Position numbers and translations under genes: made by a program. A DNA stretch of 64,000 nt, taken from NCBI GenBank assembly GCA_040772685.1, contig JAXGXQ010000001.1, positions 496,001 to 560,000 of the forward strand, in the 5' to 3' direction. Positions 1 through 8,101 of this stretch are shown piece after piece; within the stretch, counting starts at the first letter, position 1; the number at the start of each line of letters is the position of its first letter. The notes under the pieces are model-generated. The model was not told where the DNA came from, did not search any database, and worked only from the letters and a program-made list of their open reading frames with translations. The DNA is from JAXGXQ01 sp040772685 (GTDB lineage Bacteria; Bacillota; Clostridia; Saccharofermentanales; UBA5734).

Positions 1-506
1 CAAGACTGATAGCCTCCTACTGCTTTCGCGTTTTTTCTGGGCCCGGTATGGGCGTGACAAATGGCAATGGCCAGAGCGTCGGCCGCGTCATCCGGTTTCG
101 GTATCTGACGCAAATTTAGCAGAATCCGCACCATCTGCTGCACCTGCTGCTTGTCGGCGCGGCCATAACCGGTTACCGCCAGCTTAACCTGCATCGGCGT
201 GTATTCATATACGGGCAGGCCGGCTTTGGCACCGGCCAGCACCGCTACGCCGCGGGCCTGAGCTGTACCAATGGCGGTAGTAGTGTTGCGGCTGAAAAAC
301 AGCTCCTCAACGGCCACAACTTCAGGCTTATAATGCTCGATAAGCTCCGCCAGCATGTCGGAAATCGTCAGCAAACGCTCCGGAAAGGCCGTCCGCGCCG
401 AAGTGGAAACAACACCGTAATCGATCACCCGCAAGCGCCCGCGCTGATATTCCACCAGCCCGTAGCCCGTTATCGCGTAACCCGGATCAATGCCTAAAAC
501 AAGCAT
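1..506 (-). CDS. ruvC: Crossover junction endodeoxyribonuclease RuvC (3' end cut by window edge)
   Basis: RuvC resolves Holliday junctions as a dimer working with the RuvAB branch-migration motor. The reverse strand translates from an ATG at 506 as MLVLGIDPGYAITGYGL, the classic RuvC N-terminus with the first catalytic Asp at residue 7. The other acidic residues are at about 67-68 (AVEELFF) and 139-143 (DDAADALAIA). The start is preceded by a GGGAG ribosome binding site. 168 codons are open to the window edge without a stop, close to the family's usual 165-175, so only a few residues should be missing. ruvA and ruvB would be expected downstream, outside the window. Identification is firm. Confidence 0.96.
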   Translation of the reverse strand, partial: MLVLGIDPGYAITGYGLVEYQRGRLRVIDYGVVSTSARTAFPERLLTISDMLAELIEHYKPEVVAVEELFFSRNTTTAIGTAQARGVAVLAGAKAGLPVYEYTPMQVKLAVTGYGRADKQQVQQMVRILLNLRQIPKPDDAADALAIAICHAHTGPRKNAKAVGGYQS

Positions 507-556
507 GCAAACTCCCGCCAGCCGCTACCCGGCCGTGCCAAACAATCGTTCTACTT

Positions 557-586
557 ATGATAGCATAAGCGGTAAAGGCAGGACAA
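557..586 (-). promoter_or_regulatory. Probable sigma-A type promoter of ruvC
   Basis: On the minus strand TTGTCC (581-586) and TATCAT (557-562) are separated by 18 bases, with a TG just upstream of the -10. It lies 50 bases before the ruvC start, in the gap after the O-antigen ligase gene, so ruvC may be transcribed on its own. Read from sequence only. Confidence 0.45.
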
Positions 587-714
587 TCGCGAGTTGCCGC
601 CGGCGTGGTCAGCTTAGGGCGCAGGGTCGCCAGCGCTGGCAGCTTAGAACCCTGATTATAGCATCGGCGTGCCGTGAACCTGTGCAGTGCGCCCAGTGCG
701 CGCAGCGTACCCTG

Positions 715-2175
715 CTACTCAGCTTGTTTGCCGGCTGTTTTTGCCAACTGATTGAGAATGGAGGCGGCAGCAGCCAGAAAAATCAGATAATAAGGTGTTG
801 TATAAGGCATAGTATTACCAAACAAGGCAGAAACAAAATAAGCAACTATTGTGCCCGCCAGAACGATGCCCTCAACACCCAGCTGCAGGCGGCTATACCA
901 GAAGCGCTTGAACAAAACAGCCAGAGCGCCAAGATAGAACAATAGTGCCGGTATGCCCAGGCTGGCAGCCAGCTGGATAAGTTCATTGTGGGGCCGGTCT
1001 ATATTCACATTAACAAGCAGATAGCGGGCGCCCAGATTATCAGGCCCATAGCCAAACCAGGGTTTTTCAGCGATAAAACGAACACCGTTGGTCCAGAGAA
1101 CCCAACGTCCGGAACCGGCTCTGCCTGATTCTTCGGCACGGCGCAGAATCAGGCTGAAATCACGGAAAAGACGCATTAAGTCAGCGCCCAGAACATTAGT
1201 ATAAATATTCATCAACAATGAAACCAGCAGGAATAAGCCGCTGACCAGCAGCAGACGTTTCAGCTGATCAGGCTGCAGCCGGCGCAGGCCGATACCAACC
1301 GCTATCAGGCCGCAGACAACAGCCAGATACGGCCCTAAAGACTGATCCTGCACTAAAGCGGCTGTCTGCAATAAAAAAGCCGCTAGATACAGGCCTCGAT
1401 GCTGACGCTTTAATTCCGTTAAGTACAAAAGCAAAGCTGACATGATAGTCAGACAAAGGTAATAACCATAGTGATTGGAATTATAGAAAATACCTGTTCG
1501 AGCCCCGATACCGAGGCGCTGGTTTAGCGGCTCATAGTTAAGCAGCACTAATACAGCCATTAACGAGGAAACCGCTGTCAGCAGACGCAGCAGACGTTTA
1601 AAATCAGGCCAGTTTCTCAGCGCCAGGGCGCTTAAAAAAACTCCGCCATACATCAGGTAGGTGCGCAAGCCCTCGCGGCGATACTGATCGCCATACCAGG
1701 AAAGTAAACGGTTATCAGAAAAGAAAAAAGACAATACGCTCCAGCCAAGCAGCAGAGCAAGGCTCAGTTCAAAATAATGCGTTTTGAACCAGGCGCCTAG
1801 ATGCAGCTGCTTGTGTTGAATCTGCCTGAAACCTTTAGCAAGCACAACTATACTCATCAACCAGCTTAATAAACCTGCCTGCTGCAGTATCTCTTCCCAG
1901 AAAAAGCTGCGTGAAAGATGGTTAAGCATTAAGTTCAATTCAGTATTCGCCGGCAAAGCTATACTCCTGAGCATCACGATCAGGGGCCCAGCCAGCCAAT
2001 AAAAGAGCGGCAGCTGCCGGGCTATATCAAGCGAGCGCGCTGGTATATAATCCAACAATTCCGGAACAGTTCGAATAGCCAGCAGTTCTGTTCTGACAGT
2101 ACTCGCCCGCGCAAGAAAAAACACTGTTTTCGCACGTAGATTCAAACCGTTGCCCAGGCTGGCCTCGCCGCTCAT
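715..2175 (-). CDS. O-antigen ligase/polymerase (Wzy/WaaL) family membrane protein
   Basis: Polytopic membrane protein of 486 residues, about 10-12 hydrophobic segments, likely acting on surface glycan (polymerising or ligating lipid-linked sugars). The family signature is visible in the C-terminal half: a large loop with GRWVLWTNGVRFI, the motif PWFGYGPDN, then RPHNELIQLAASLGIPAL, as in Wzy_C/O-antigen ligase proteins. The start overlaps the stop of the 426-residue gene upstream (ATGA), so the two are translationally coupled and belong to one operon with the long coiled-coil protein. No other glycan genes are adjacent, so substrate and role are unknown. In a Gram-positive host it might serve a capsule, teichuronic acid or glycosylated pilus; that is inference. 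Confidence 0.8.
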   Translation of the reverse strand: MSGEASLGNGLNLRAKTVFFLARASTVRTELLAIRTVPELLDYIPARSLDIARQLPLFYWLAGPLIVMLRSIALPANTELNLMLNHLSRSFFWEEILQQAGLLSWLMSIVVLAKGFRQIQHKQLHLGAWFKTHYFELSLALLLGWSVLSFFFSDNRLLSWYGDQYRREGLRTYLMYGGVFLSALALRNWPDFKRLLRLLTAVSSLMAVLVLLNYEPLNQRLGIGARTGIFYNSNHYGYYLCLTIMSALLLYLTELKRQHRGLYLAAFLLQTAALVQDQSLGPYLAVVCGLIAVGIGLRRLQPDQLKRLLLVSGLFLLVSLLMNIYTNVLGADLMRLFRDFSLILRRAEESGRAGSGRWVLWTNGVRFIAEKPWFGYGPDNLGARYLLVNVNIDRPHNELIQLAASLGIPALLFYLGALAVLFKRFWYSRLQLGVEGIVLAGTIVAYFVSALFGNTMPYTTPYYLIFLAAAASILNQLAKTAGKQAE

Positions 2176-3452
2176 ATAAATGTATCGCTGCTATCGGGGT
2201 TGAGCACGCTGTTGAGAAAATCGCGAGCAAACAGCAGATTAACTTCTTCCAGGCGCAACAGCACACGATTGCCGCGGTTTTTGGCCAGGACCAGCTCGCG
2301 CGCTGTAATTACCTTACCGTCAGGCGCGGCCAGCTCGGCCGGGTCCTGTTTGTTTTCCAGGGCAAGTTCAAGAGTCGGGCGATCGTAATACATAACCTGG
2401 TGGCTGAAATCCTGGTGATCCAGCAAGTAAAAGCCGGGGAACTCCAGCAATAAAACCGCCGGTGCCAACAGGCAGCAATTGACCAGTTGCATTAACAAGG
2501 GCTGGTACAAAGCGCGTTTGCGCTCCTGGCCAACCGTCTGGCGGCCAATCAGGTTAATCATGGCCCACTGCCGGAAATTCAACCTGACCTGCTCCGGCAC
2601 AATTGCCCAGACTTGCAGGGCGTCAGCACTGGCGGCGGCCGGGTCCGCTTTCGGCTTGGCCTGATCAGCCGCGGGCGGCATGCCAAACTGCTGCAGGATA
2701 ACCTGATTCAGCGGGAGAAACTTCTGGTCGCCGCGAAACTCGTTGTAAATCGCTGTAATCAGCCGGGCCTTTTCAGCGGTTTCGGCCAGTTCCAGGCACT
2801 GGCTGAATAGTTCCGTTTCAGCGGCGGTAAGCTCGGGCGGGCACAACTGAAAAAATTCCAGCAGGAGGAGTGTCCCGAAGCGGCTGGCGGCATAAACGCT
2901 CAGCTCCGCCAGCTTGCTGCTTAAAGACCATGGCCCGTTTACGCCGCTGAGCGGCTTTTGCTGTTCGTCAAGCAGAAACTGGGCTGTTTGGCGCGGCAGG
3001 CTTTCCTCGCAGCCAAAACGCCCGCACAGCGCCAGAAACGGCGGTGTTTCGCCTTTTGCTGTCAGGGCGGTATTCAGCCGGGCCATAGCTTCGGCTAATT
3101 CAACGTGGTAGAAGTGCTGCTGATAAAACGCCCAGCCGGTTTGAGCCAGCGAAAGTGTCGCCCGGCGTTCAATAATCTGCTGAATGCGCTGCTGAGCCTG
3201 TTCAGTAGCAGTTAAGGCTGAAAGCGGCGCTTCAATTACCAGCAGCAGGCCAAACAGATCATTAAGCTGGCGCCTGGGCAAGCGGGCCACCAGTAAATCA
3301 AAGCCGTCACCGGTGGCGGTGGTTTCGATCAGCTGCAGCAGCTCCTGCAGCCTGGTTTCATCAAGCCGGACAGAAAGCTCTTCCGGTAAGGGCTGCTGGC
3401 GAATAACCTGCTGGCGAACGTGATGAAGTTTTGAGTCGGACACATGCAGCAT
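2172..3452 (-). CDS. Unrecognised soluble protein coupled to the coiled-coil membrane protein
   Basis: 426 residues, mostly helical and rich in Leu, Gln, Glu and Ala, with no signal peptide or clear membrane segment; I do not recognise it with confidence. A low-complexity linker rich in Ala, Lys and Asp at about residues 260-275 separates two halves. The C-terminal half (from about 276) begins LQVWAIVPEQVRLNFRQW and contains FYLLDHQDFSHQVMYYD. The ATG at 3452 directly abuts the TAA of the upstream 988-residue gene, and its stop overlaps the start of the O-antigen ligase gene. Such coupling suggests a complex or shared process. A distant relation to the EH_Signature family (ZorC of Zorya) is conceivable because of the neighbour's architecture, but I cannot demonstrate it. 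Confidence 0.7.
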   Translation of the reverse strand: MLHVSDSKLHHVRQQVIRQQPLPEELSVRLDETRLQELLQLIETTATGDGFDLLVARLPRRQLNDLFGLLLVIEAPLSALTATEQAQQRIQQIIERRATLSLAQTGWAFYQQHFYHVELAEAMARLNTALTAKGETPPFLALCGRFGCEESLPRQTAQFLLDEQQKPLSGVNGPWSLSSKLAELSVYAASRFGTLLLLEFFQLCPPELTAAETELFSQCLELAETAEKARLITAIYNEFRGDQKFLPLNQVILQQFGMPPAADQAKPKADPAAASADALQVWAIVPEQVRLNFRQWAMINLIGRQTVGQERKRALYQPLLMQLVNCCLLAPAVLLLEFPGFYLLDHQDFSHQVMYYDRPTLELALENKQDPAELAAPDGKVITARELVLAKNRGNRVLLRLEEVNLLFARDFLNSVLNPDSSDTFI

Positions 3453-6419
3453 TTACTGTGGTCTCCTGACAGGTGCCAGTGCCTGGGGCAGGCCGTCAAC
3501 AGCGTCACCCAGTTCAGTAGTCGCGTGTGAGAGGCGCTTGAGCACATCGGCAATATTATGGTCGAATTCACTAACCATCTGGTTAAGCTCAGTGCGAATC
3601 TCAGTATTGAAGCTGGTTACAGAATCACCCAGAGTTGAGCTCAGGGCCTGAATATCGCTGTTGATCTGCTGCGCGAACAGGCTCATGCTGCGTGATTCTT
3701 CGCCGAGAATCTCAACCAGATTACGGACATCATTGGCAAAGATGCTGTTTTGCTCATTCAGTGAGGCATGAACGCTGTTCACCAGGTCTTCCGTGATGCC
3801 GGTGAAACCGAGCGTAAGCTGTTCAATTCTGGTCGACAGTTCGTCGGAGAAGGTTGTAATCTGACCGGCAAGGTCGCTGATCTGCTGTTGATTCAGCTGA
3901 TGCGAGGTTTCCATCTGTTCCTGCAGATCTCTGGCATTTTGTAAAGAGCTGGAGGTGATTTCAACCAGGCTTGTCTGCAGCGTGGTCATGGTCGCCGCCA
4001 GTTCGCCGATCGAGTCGGATAACCCAGATTCACTGCCAGAGAAAATAGCGCTCATCTTATCAGCCGAGGTACTCATTGTCGCGGCGGAAGCCCGCAGCTC
4101 AGTCAGGTCCGTGAGCATGGTCGTGCGGGTTTCCACGAAGGCGTTGATCGCGTCCTTCATGCCTGCCTCAACCTCAACCACCTGTTCACGCTGCAGCTCG
4201 AAGGCGTCCTGGACTTTATCGGCATAAGCCTGAGCCGCTACCAGCACGTCCGCGGAAGCGATCAGGCGGTTGGATACCGGTTCCAGATATTTATCCAGAT
4301 AACTGCCCAGGTTTTTGGCCACGTCAGCAGTCATGGAATCAAGGCTGCTTTGCTGGTAAGCAGCGATTTTATTCAGGGTAGCGTCCTGAGCCTGCTGTAA
4401 TTGTGTAATAGCGGCCAGCTGCTGGGTCTGGAAAGCGGCCTGCAAGCGTTCCTGCAGCTCGTTGCTGGCGCTGGCCAGCGTTTCCTGGCTGGTTTGCAAA
4501 GAACGTACCAGATCCTCCTGACGCAGCTGGAAAGCCTGTAAAAGCTCAGCCTGGCGGCTCTGCATGGTGTTGGCAAGCTCAACCTGCTGCGTTTGCAGGG
4601 AACGGGCGAATTCATCCTGCCGGTTGCGCAGGTCGGCGCTGAGCGCGCTCTGCTGCCCCAGCAGCTCTGTGCTCACAGTTTTAGTTAAGTCGCTGGTTGA
4701 AGCGGCAAGTTCCTGCTGGCTTGTGGTCAGCAGACTGGTAAGGCTGCTCTGCTGCTCAGCCAGAGCGGTGCTCCACTTCTGCCAGGAATCGTCAAAGCGG
4801 GCCTGTTGACCAAGCAAAGTTTCGCCAGTGGCCGCCGACTGGCTGGCAAGGGTTGTCAGAATTTTATTTTGGATGCTGGTCAGCTCTTGCGTTACCTGCG
4901 TTTGCTGACCGGCCAGGGATTCTGTCAGCAACTCCAGTTTTTGCTCCAGTGTGGTTGCCAGCTTTTCGGTCAGGCTAAAGGTAGATGCCGCCAGTTCCGC
5001 TTGGCGATCGGTCAGCTGAGTCTGAAGCAGAGTCTGATTGGCGCTTAACCCGGCAGCCAGCTCGGCCTGTTGGTTGTTAACAGCGGCGAGCAGACCGGCC
5101 TGAGCAGTCTGCAGTTCATTGTTCAGTTTTTCCTGAGCGGCAACCAGGCTGGAAACAGTCAAAGCCAGGCCGCCCTGCCATTCCGACCAGGCCTGCTGAT
5201 ATTTTTCGGTCAGGGCGCTGCCGCTGGCCGTGTTCGCCGCGATTAAGCCCTTCATAGCCTGCTCGAAATCGCTCAGTAACCCTTTAACAGATTCCTGCTG
5301 TTCGTTGCTGAGTGTACGGTAGCTATATTGCTGGCCTTCGGAGAGCGCGGTTAAAGTTTCTTTCTGATTCTCAGTCATCATCGCCAGCGTCTGTTGCTGC
5401 TGGTCGCGAATCTGCTCCAGCAGCAGCGATTGCACAGCGCCAAGCTGTTTAAAAGACATTTCCTGCTGCTGCAGCAAAGTTGAAGTAACTGTCTCATACT
5501 GGTTCTGCAGAAATTTGGCGCCTTCCGCCTGCTGGTACTCCAGCGCGATTAAACGGTCGCCCAGAGTGTTCAGGGAGCTGCTCATCTGCTTTTCCAGCTG
5601 AATGGCCAGCCTGGCCAGCGCTTCCGAGCTGCGCTGCAGCGGCGGGCCGATAGTAGCGGCAAGCAGATGCTTAACAGAATCAGTAATAGCCGTAGTAATT
5701 TCGCCGGCAGCCAGGCGCTCAACACGCTGGGTCAGCTGCCGGACTGAAGCCAGCATGGCCTCGTCATGGTCTGTATAACGGTTCAGAACTATCGCGGTTT
5801 CACCGGCCTGGGTGTAAACCGGCACCTTGCGCGTGAGCGTGTGCACCAGCTTGCGGTGGGCGCCGGCCAGGCTCTGCTGCAAGCGGCCGCGCTGCTCATA
5901 AAGAATAAACAGGGAAACCAGGCCGATAGCCAAGGGCATAAGCGCCAGAGCGCCGACCAGCGGCGCCAGGCTGAAGCTGCCGGCAGCAATAAAAGCCAGC
6001 AGCAAAGCCAGAACAAATAAGCCCAAACCGATAAGCCCGCTGAAGACCGGGCCATTATTACTGACAGCTGCCTGGGCCGCGGGCGCGCAGCTGGCCGGGT
6101 AAGGCAGGCGTGATTCCGGTTCCGGAATCCAGTTGCCGCGAAAAACATCCTGACTGTCCTGAGCTAAGAGTTTCACAGCACCGCCCAGTTCCGGCAGTTC
6201 CTGATTCACCTTGGCTTCCACCCGGGGCAGGTTATCGATACTGCAGCCCTTGAGAGTATCAAGCGAGGCGGCCAGCGCGTGCCAGCGTTCAGCTTCCTGC
6301 TCCACCTGAGCACGGTTACGCCGATACAGAAAGAGCGGGAATGCCGCACTGGCCAGAATGGCTAAGATAGAAACAACCAGCCACCAGATGCTTGCAAAGG
6401 TCAGAATCTCCCCGATCAT
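3453..6419 (-). CDS. Three-helix membrane protein with about 800-residue coiled-coil tail (ZorA/MotA-like architecture)
   Basis: 988 residues. A membrane helix lies at about 10-30 (WWLVVSILAILASAAFPLFL), followed by a cytoplasmic segment of about 90 residues. Two closely spaced helices follow at about 125-178, then a Gln/Ser/Thr/Leu-rich helical tail to the C-terminus. The tail holds irregular repeats with recurring QQ..L and RQ.EL motifs and no enzymatic domain. One helix, a cytoplasmic part, a helix pair and a very long intracellular tail is how ZorA-type MotA/ExbB proton-channel proteins are built. The second helix pair (LAPLVGALALMPLAIGLVSL) could correspond to the MotA TM3-TM4 region, but the usual GLLGT motif is not evident. 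GGGAGGGC precedes the ATG. First gene of a three-gene operon. A chemotaxis-receptor-like or structural coiled-coil protein remains an alternative. Confidence 0.75.
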   Translation of the reverse strand: MIGEILTFASIWWLVVSILAILASAAFPLFLYRRNRAQVEQEAERWHALAASLDTLKGCSIDNLPRVEAKVNQELPELGGAVKLLAQDSQDVFRGNWIPEPESRLPYPASCAPAAQAAVSNNGPVFSGLIGLGLFVLALLLAFIAAGSFSLAPLVGALALMPLAIGLVSLFILYEQRGRLQQSLAGAHRKLVHTLTRKVPVYTQAGETAIVLNRYTDHDEAMLASVRQLTQRVERLAAGEITTAITDSVKHLLAATIGPPLQRSSEALARLAIQLEKQMSSSLNTLGDRLIALEYQQAEGAKFLQNQYETVTSTLLQQQEMSFKQLGAVQSLLLEQIRDQQQQTLAMMTENQKETLTALSEGQQYSYRTLSNEQQESVKGLLSDFEQAMKGLIAANTASGSALTEKYQQAWSEWQGGLALTVSSLVAAQEKLNNELQTAQAGLLAAVNNQQAELAAGLSANQTLLQTQLTDRQAELAASTFSLTEKLATTLEQKLELLTESLAGQQTQVTQELTSIQNKILTTLASQSAATGETLLGQQARFDDSWQKWSTALAEQQSSLTSLLTTSQQELAASTSDLTKTVSTELLGQQSALSADLRNRQDEFARSLQTQQVELANTMQSRQAELLQAFQLRQEDLVRSLQTSQETLASASNELQERLQAAFQTQQLAAITQLQQAQDATLNKIAAYQQSSLDSMTADVAKNLGSYLDKYLEPVSNRLIASADVLVAAQAYADKVQDAFELQREQVVEVEAGMKDAINAFVETRTTMLTDLTELRASAATMSTSADKMSAIFSGSESGLSDSIGELAATMTTLQTSLVEITSSSLQNARDLQEQMETSHQLNQQQISDLAGQITTFSDELSTRIEQLTLGFTGITEDLVNSVHASLNEQNSIFANDVRNLVEILGEESRSMSLFAQQINSDIQALSSTLGDSVTSFNTEIRTELNQMVSEFDHNIADVLKRLSHATTELGDAVDGLPQALAPVRRPQ

Positions 6420-6851
6420 GAATTGCCCTCCCCATCTGCAGTTAAGTACTAATGCCGCGCCGCGACAGCGAATTCAGAAGATATTATTATTTTAACGGAA
6501 ACCAGACTGGAATCCAGACGGTATAACAAATGATACCGCAAATTAACCTGCTTGTCAGCTGAAACCGCAGCTAAAGCAGCAGCGTTTTAGGCAATGCTTA
6601 TTACTGGCAGCAGAGGGCAATTCGCACCGCAACCTTCCTGCTGCCATTGAGTACCTAAACCCGTAAAGTCAATTAACAACCAGAATCAATCTGCTCGTTA
6701 CCTTGTTCATTTATAAGTCATAATATTTACATGAAGCCCTAACAAGTTGAGCAATGATTCTTTACTGGACAGATGCAAGTCAATATTAGTAAACTAAGCC
6801 CAATTAACCGTGCTATTAATCAAAAAATCATCAAATTGTAGCAGTTGATAC
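6420..6851. other. Intergenic region between divergent operons, no gene seen
   Basis: AT-rich stretch between the divergent coiled-coil operon (minus) and pilin gene (plus). It should hold the minus-strand operon's promoter, but I found no convincing -35/-10 pair. No ORF with a ribosome binding site, tRNA or clear hairpin was seen. Confidence 0.6.
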
Positions 6852-6880
6852 TTGCTAAAACCGAAACACGTTACTATACT
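6852..6880 (+). promoter_or_regulatory. Probable sigma-A type promoter of the major pilin gene
   Basis: TTGCTA (6852-6857) and TATACT (6875-6880) with a 17-base spacer, close to consensus. Transcription would begin near 6887, giving an untranslated leader of about 140 bases before the pilin ATG, unusually long for one small gene. Confidence 0.65.
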
Positions 6881-7027
6881 GAGGTTGTAATGTATCTCAG
6901 CTGCAAATAAACTATTACTGCCCTGTATTCAGTTTATTTGTTGAGGAAATGACATCTTCCCTGCCCCTTTCCATTCATTTTACGCGTTAACAAAAAATGT
7001 TTCGAAAAGAAAACGGAGGTTTGAAAG

Positions 7028-7399
7028 ATGAAAAGAAAATCCAAAAAGGGTTTTACCCTAATTGAACTAATCGTCGTCGTCGCGATCATCGCCATTCTGG
7101 CAGCTATCGCAATTCCCAGATTCGCGAACATGCGGGCAAATTCTCAAGTAAGAGCTGAGGGTGCAACAGCGGCCCAGATCGTGACTGCCGCAAGAGTACA
7201 GGAAGCTGAAAAAGGTGCAAAAGTAAATGGTGATGCAGCTACAGCAATTTTAGACGAATATATGGATGCTCCAACTGGGTTTACAATCACTGGTGGTGCC
7301 GAAGATCCTTATGAAGTCAGTTGGACAACATCTGCTGCAGGTTACAAATCCTCACAGAAGTATACTGAGAATGTAGAGTTTAATCCAGCTAAATCATAA
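7028..7399 (+). CDS. pilA: Type IV major pilin (prepilin with class III signal peptide)
   Basis: 123-residue prepilin. A short basic leader ends KSKKG, followed by FTLIELIVVVAIIAILAAIA: the prepilin peptidase cleavage site after Gly-9, N-methylated Phe and the conserved Glu-5, then the hydrophobic helix that packs the pilus core. The globular part is small and Ala/Gly-rich, without the Cys pair of many pilins. AACGGAGG lies just upstream of the ATG. The gene has its own promoter and strong terminator, as expected for a highly expressed structural subunit. It is convergent with the pilus assembly operon at 21.5-32 kb, from which the mobile island separates it. It could also be a pseudopilin, but the monocistronic arrangement favours a major pilin. 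Confidence 0.9.
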   Translation: MKRKSKKGFTLIELIVVVAIIAILAAIAIPRFANMRANSQVRAEGATAAQIVTAARVQEAEKGAKVNGDAATAILDEYMDAPTGFTITGGAEDPYEVSWTTSAAGYKSSQKYTENVEFNPAKS

Positions 7400-7460
7400 T
7401 TTATTAACCATTTTTTATAATCGAATTAATCAAATATAATTTATTCAGCTAGCTAAAAAG

Positions 7461-7516
7461 AACTCCCCCGCTGTTCATAAATGGTAAAAAGCCATGACCG
7501 CGGGGGAGTTTTATTT
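7461..7516 (+). terminator. Rho-independent terminator of the pilin gene
   Basis: AACTCCCCCG (7461-7470) pairs perfectly with CGGGGGAGTT (7501-7510), followed by TTATTTTT. The 30-base loop may fold further. It ends the pilin transcript just before the mobile island. Confidence 0.85.
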
Positions 7517-7603
7517 TTGTATTGTTGAATATATTAGAGTGTCGTTATATTTGGTGGTGTCAACGATCTTTCGCACTTTAGTTGTTCGCTTGGTTTCTGG
7601 CGG

Positions 7604-7930
7604 TCAGCCAACTGCTAGATCCGCTGTCACCTCTGCTTCCAATTCCATAGCTTCTAGGTGTTTCATGTTCAGGTAATGCTTCGAACCCCAAAGCGAATCT
7701 TCCATGTAACGAAGCCTGGCACAGACCAGCATTAGGGCGGAATAGGCATCAGGGAAAGAGCCTACGACCCTGGTTCGTCGCCGGATTTCCCGGTTAAGCC
7801 GTTCGATGGCATTATTGCTGCGGATTTTCAGCCAGTGTTCACGAGGAAAAGCCATGTAGGTCAAGGTTTCAGCGATAGAATCTTCAACCTTTTTGGCTGC
7901 TTCTTTAAGCTTCATTTCCCGGAGTTTGAC
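7604..7930 (-). pseudogene. IS256-family transposase, C-terminal fragment
   Basis: The reverse strand reads VVVKLREMKLKEAAKKVE, then FPREHWLKIRSNNAIERLNR, then EIRRRTRVVGSFPDAYSALM, the highly conserved end of IS256 transposases including the last catalytic Glu region, closing with the usual HYLNMKHLE-like tail. The open frame extends to 7984, but codons above 7936 belong to the inserted IS21-type element. The missing N-terminal part continues at 13014. Confidence 0.9.
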
Positions 7931-7936
7931 AACAAC
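7931..7936. repeat. Target site duplication AACAAC of IS21-type element A (mate 13008-13013)
   Basis: AACAAC flanks the element on both sides: at 7931-7936 before TGGAAACC and at 13008-13013 after GGTTTCCA. Joining the flanks restores the IS256 transposase frame (KAVV to KLREMKL), confirming an insertion. Confidence 0.9.
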
Positions 7937-8101
7937 TGGAAACCACGCTCGCTTAAGGCCATCGCCGCACATAAATAAGGCCATCGCCGCGCACTAAGAA
8001 GGCCACTCGCGCGCTCGATGAAGGTCAGCCTGTAAATAATGTCAACCTTCAGTAGAATTTTATTGCCACCAGAGGTGGTAATTTTTTTATGGAGGTTTGA
8101 G

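Noticed and set aside
490..945. Plus-strand open frame of 151 codons
   Set aside because: Overlaps ruvC start, its promoter and the O-antigen ligase end; low-complexity Arg/Cys-rich product without a family; a shadow frame.
2172..6419. Calling this a complete Zorya defence system
   Set aside because: No ZorB-like peptidoglycan-binding protein and no helicase/nuclease (ZorD or ZorE) is encoded nearby, and the MotA-type GLLGT motif is not evident; only the overall architecture is similar.
7937..8025. Short CRISPR array suggested by repeated AAGGCCATCGCCGC units
   Set aside because: Repeats are at the terminus of an IS21-type element and recur inverted at its other end, so they are transposase binding sites.
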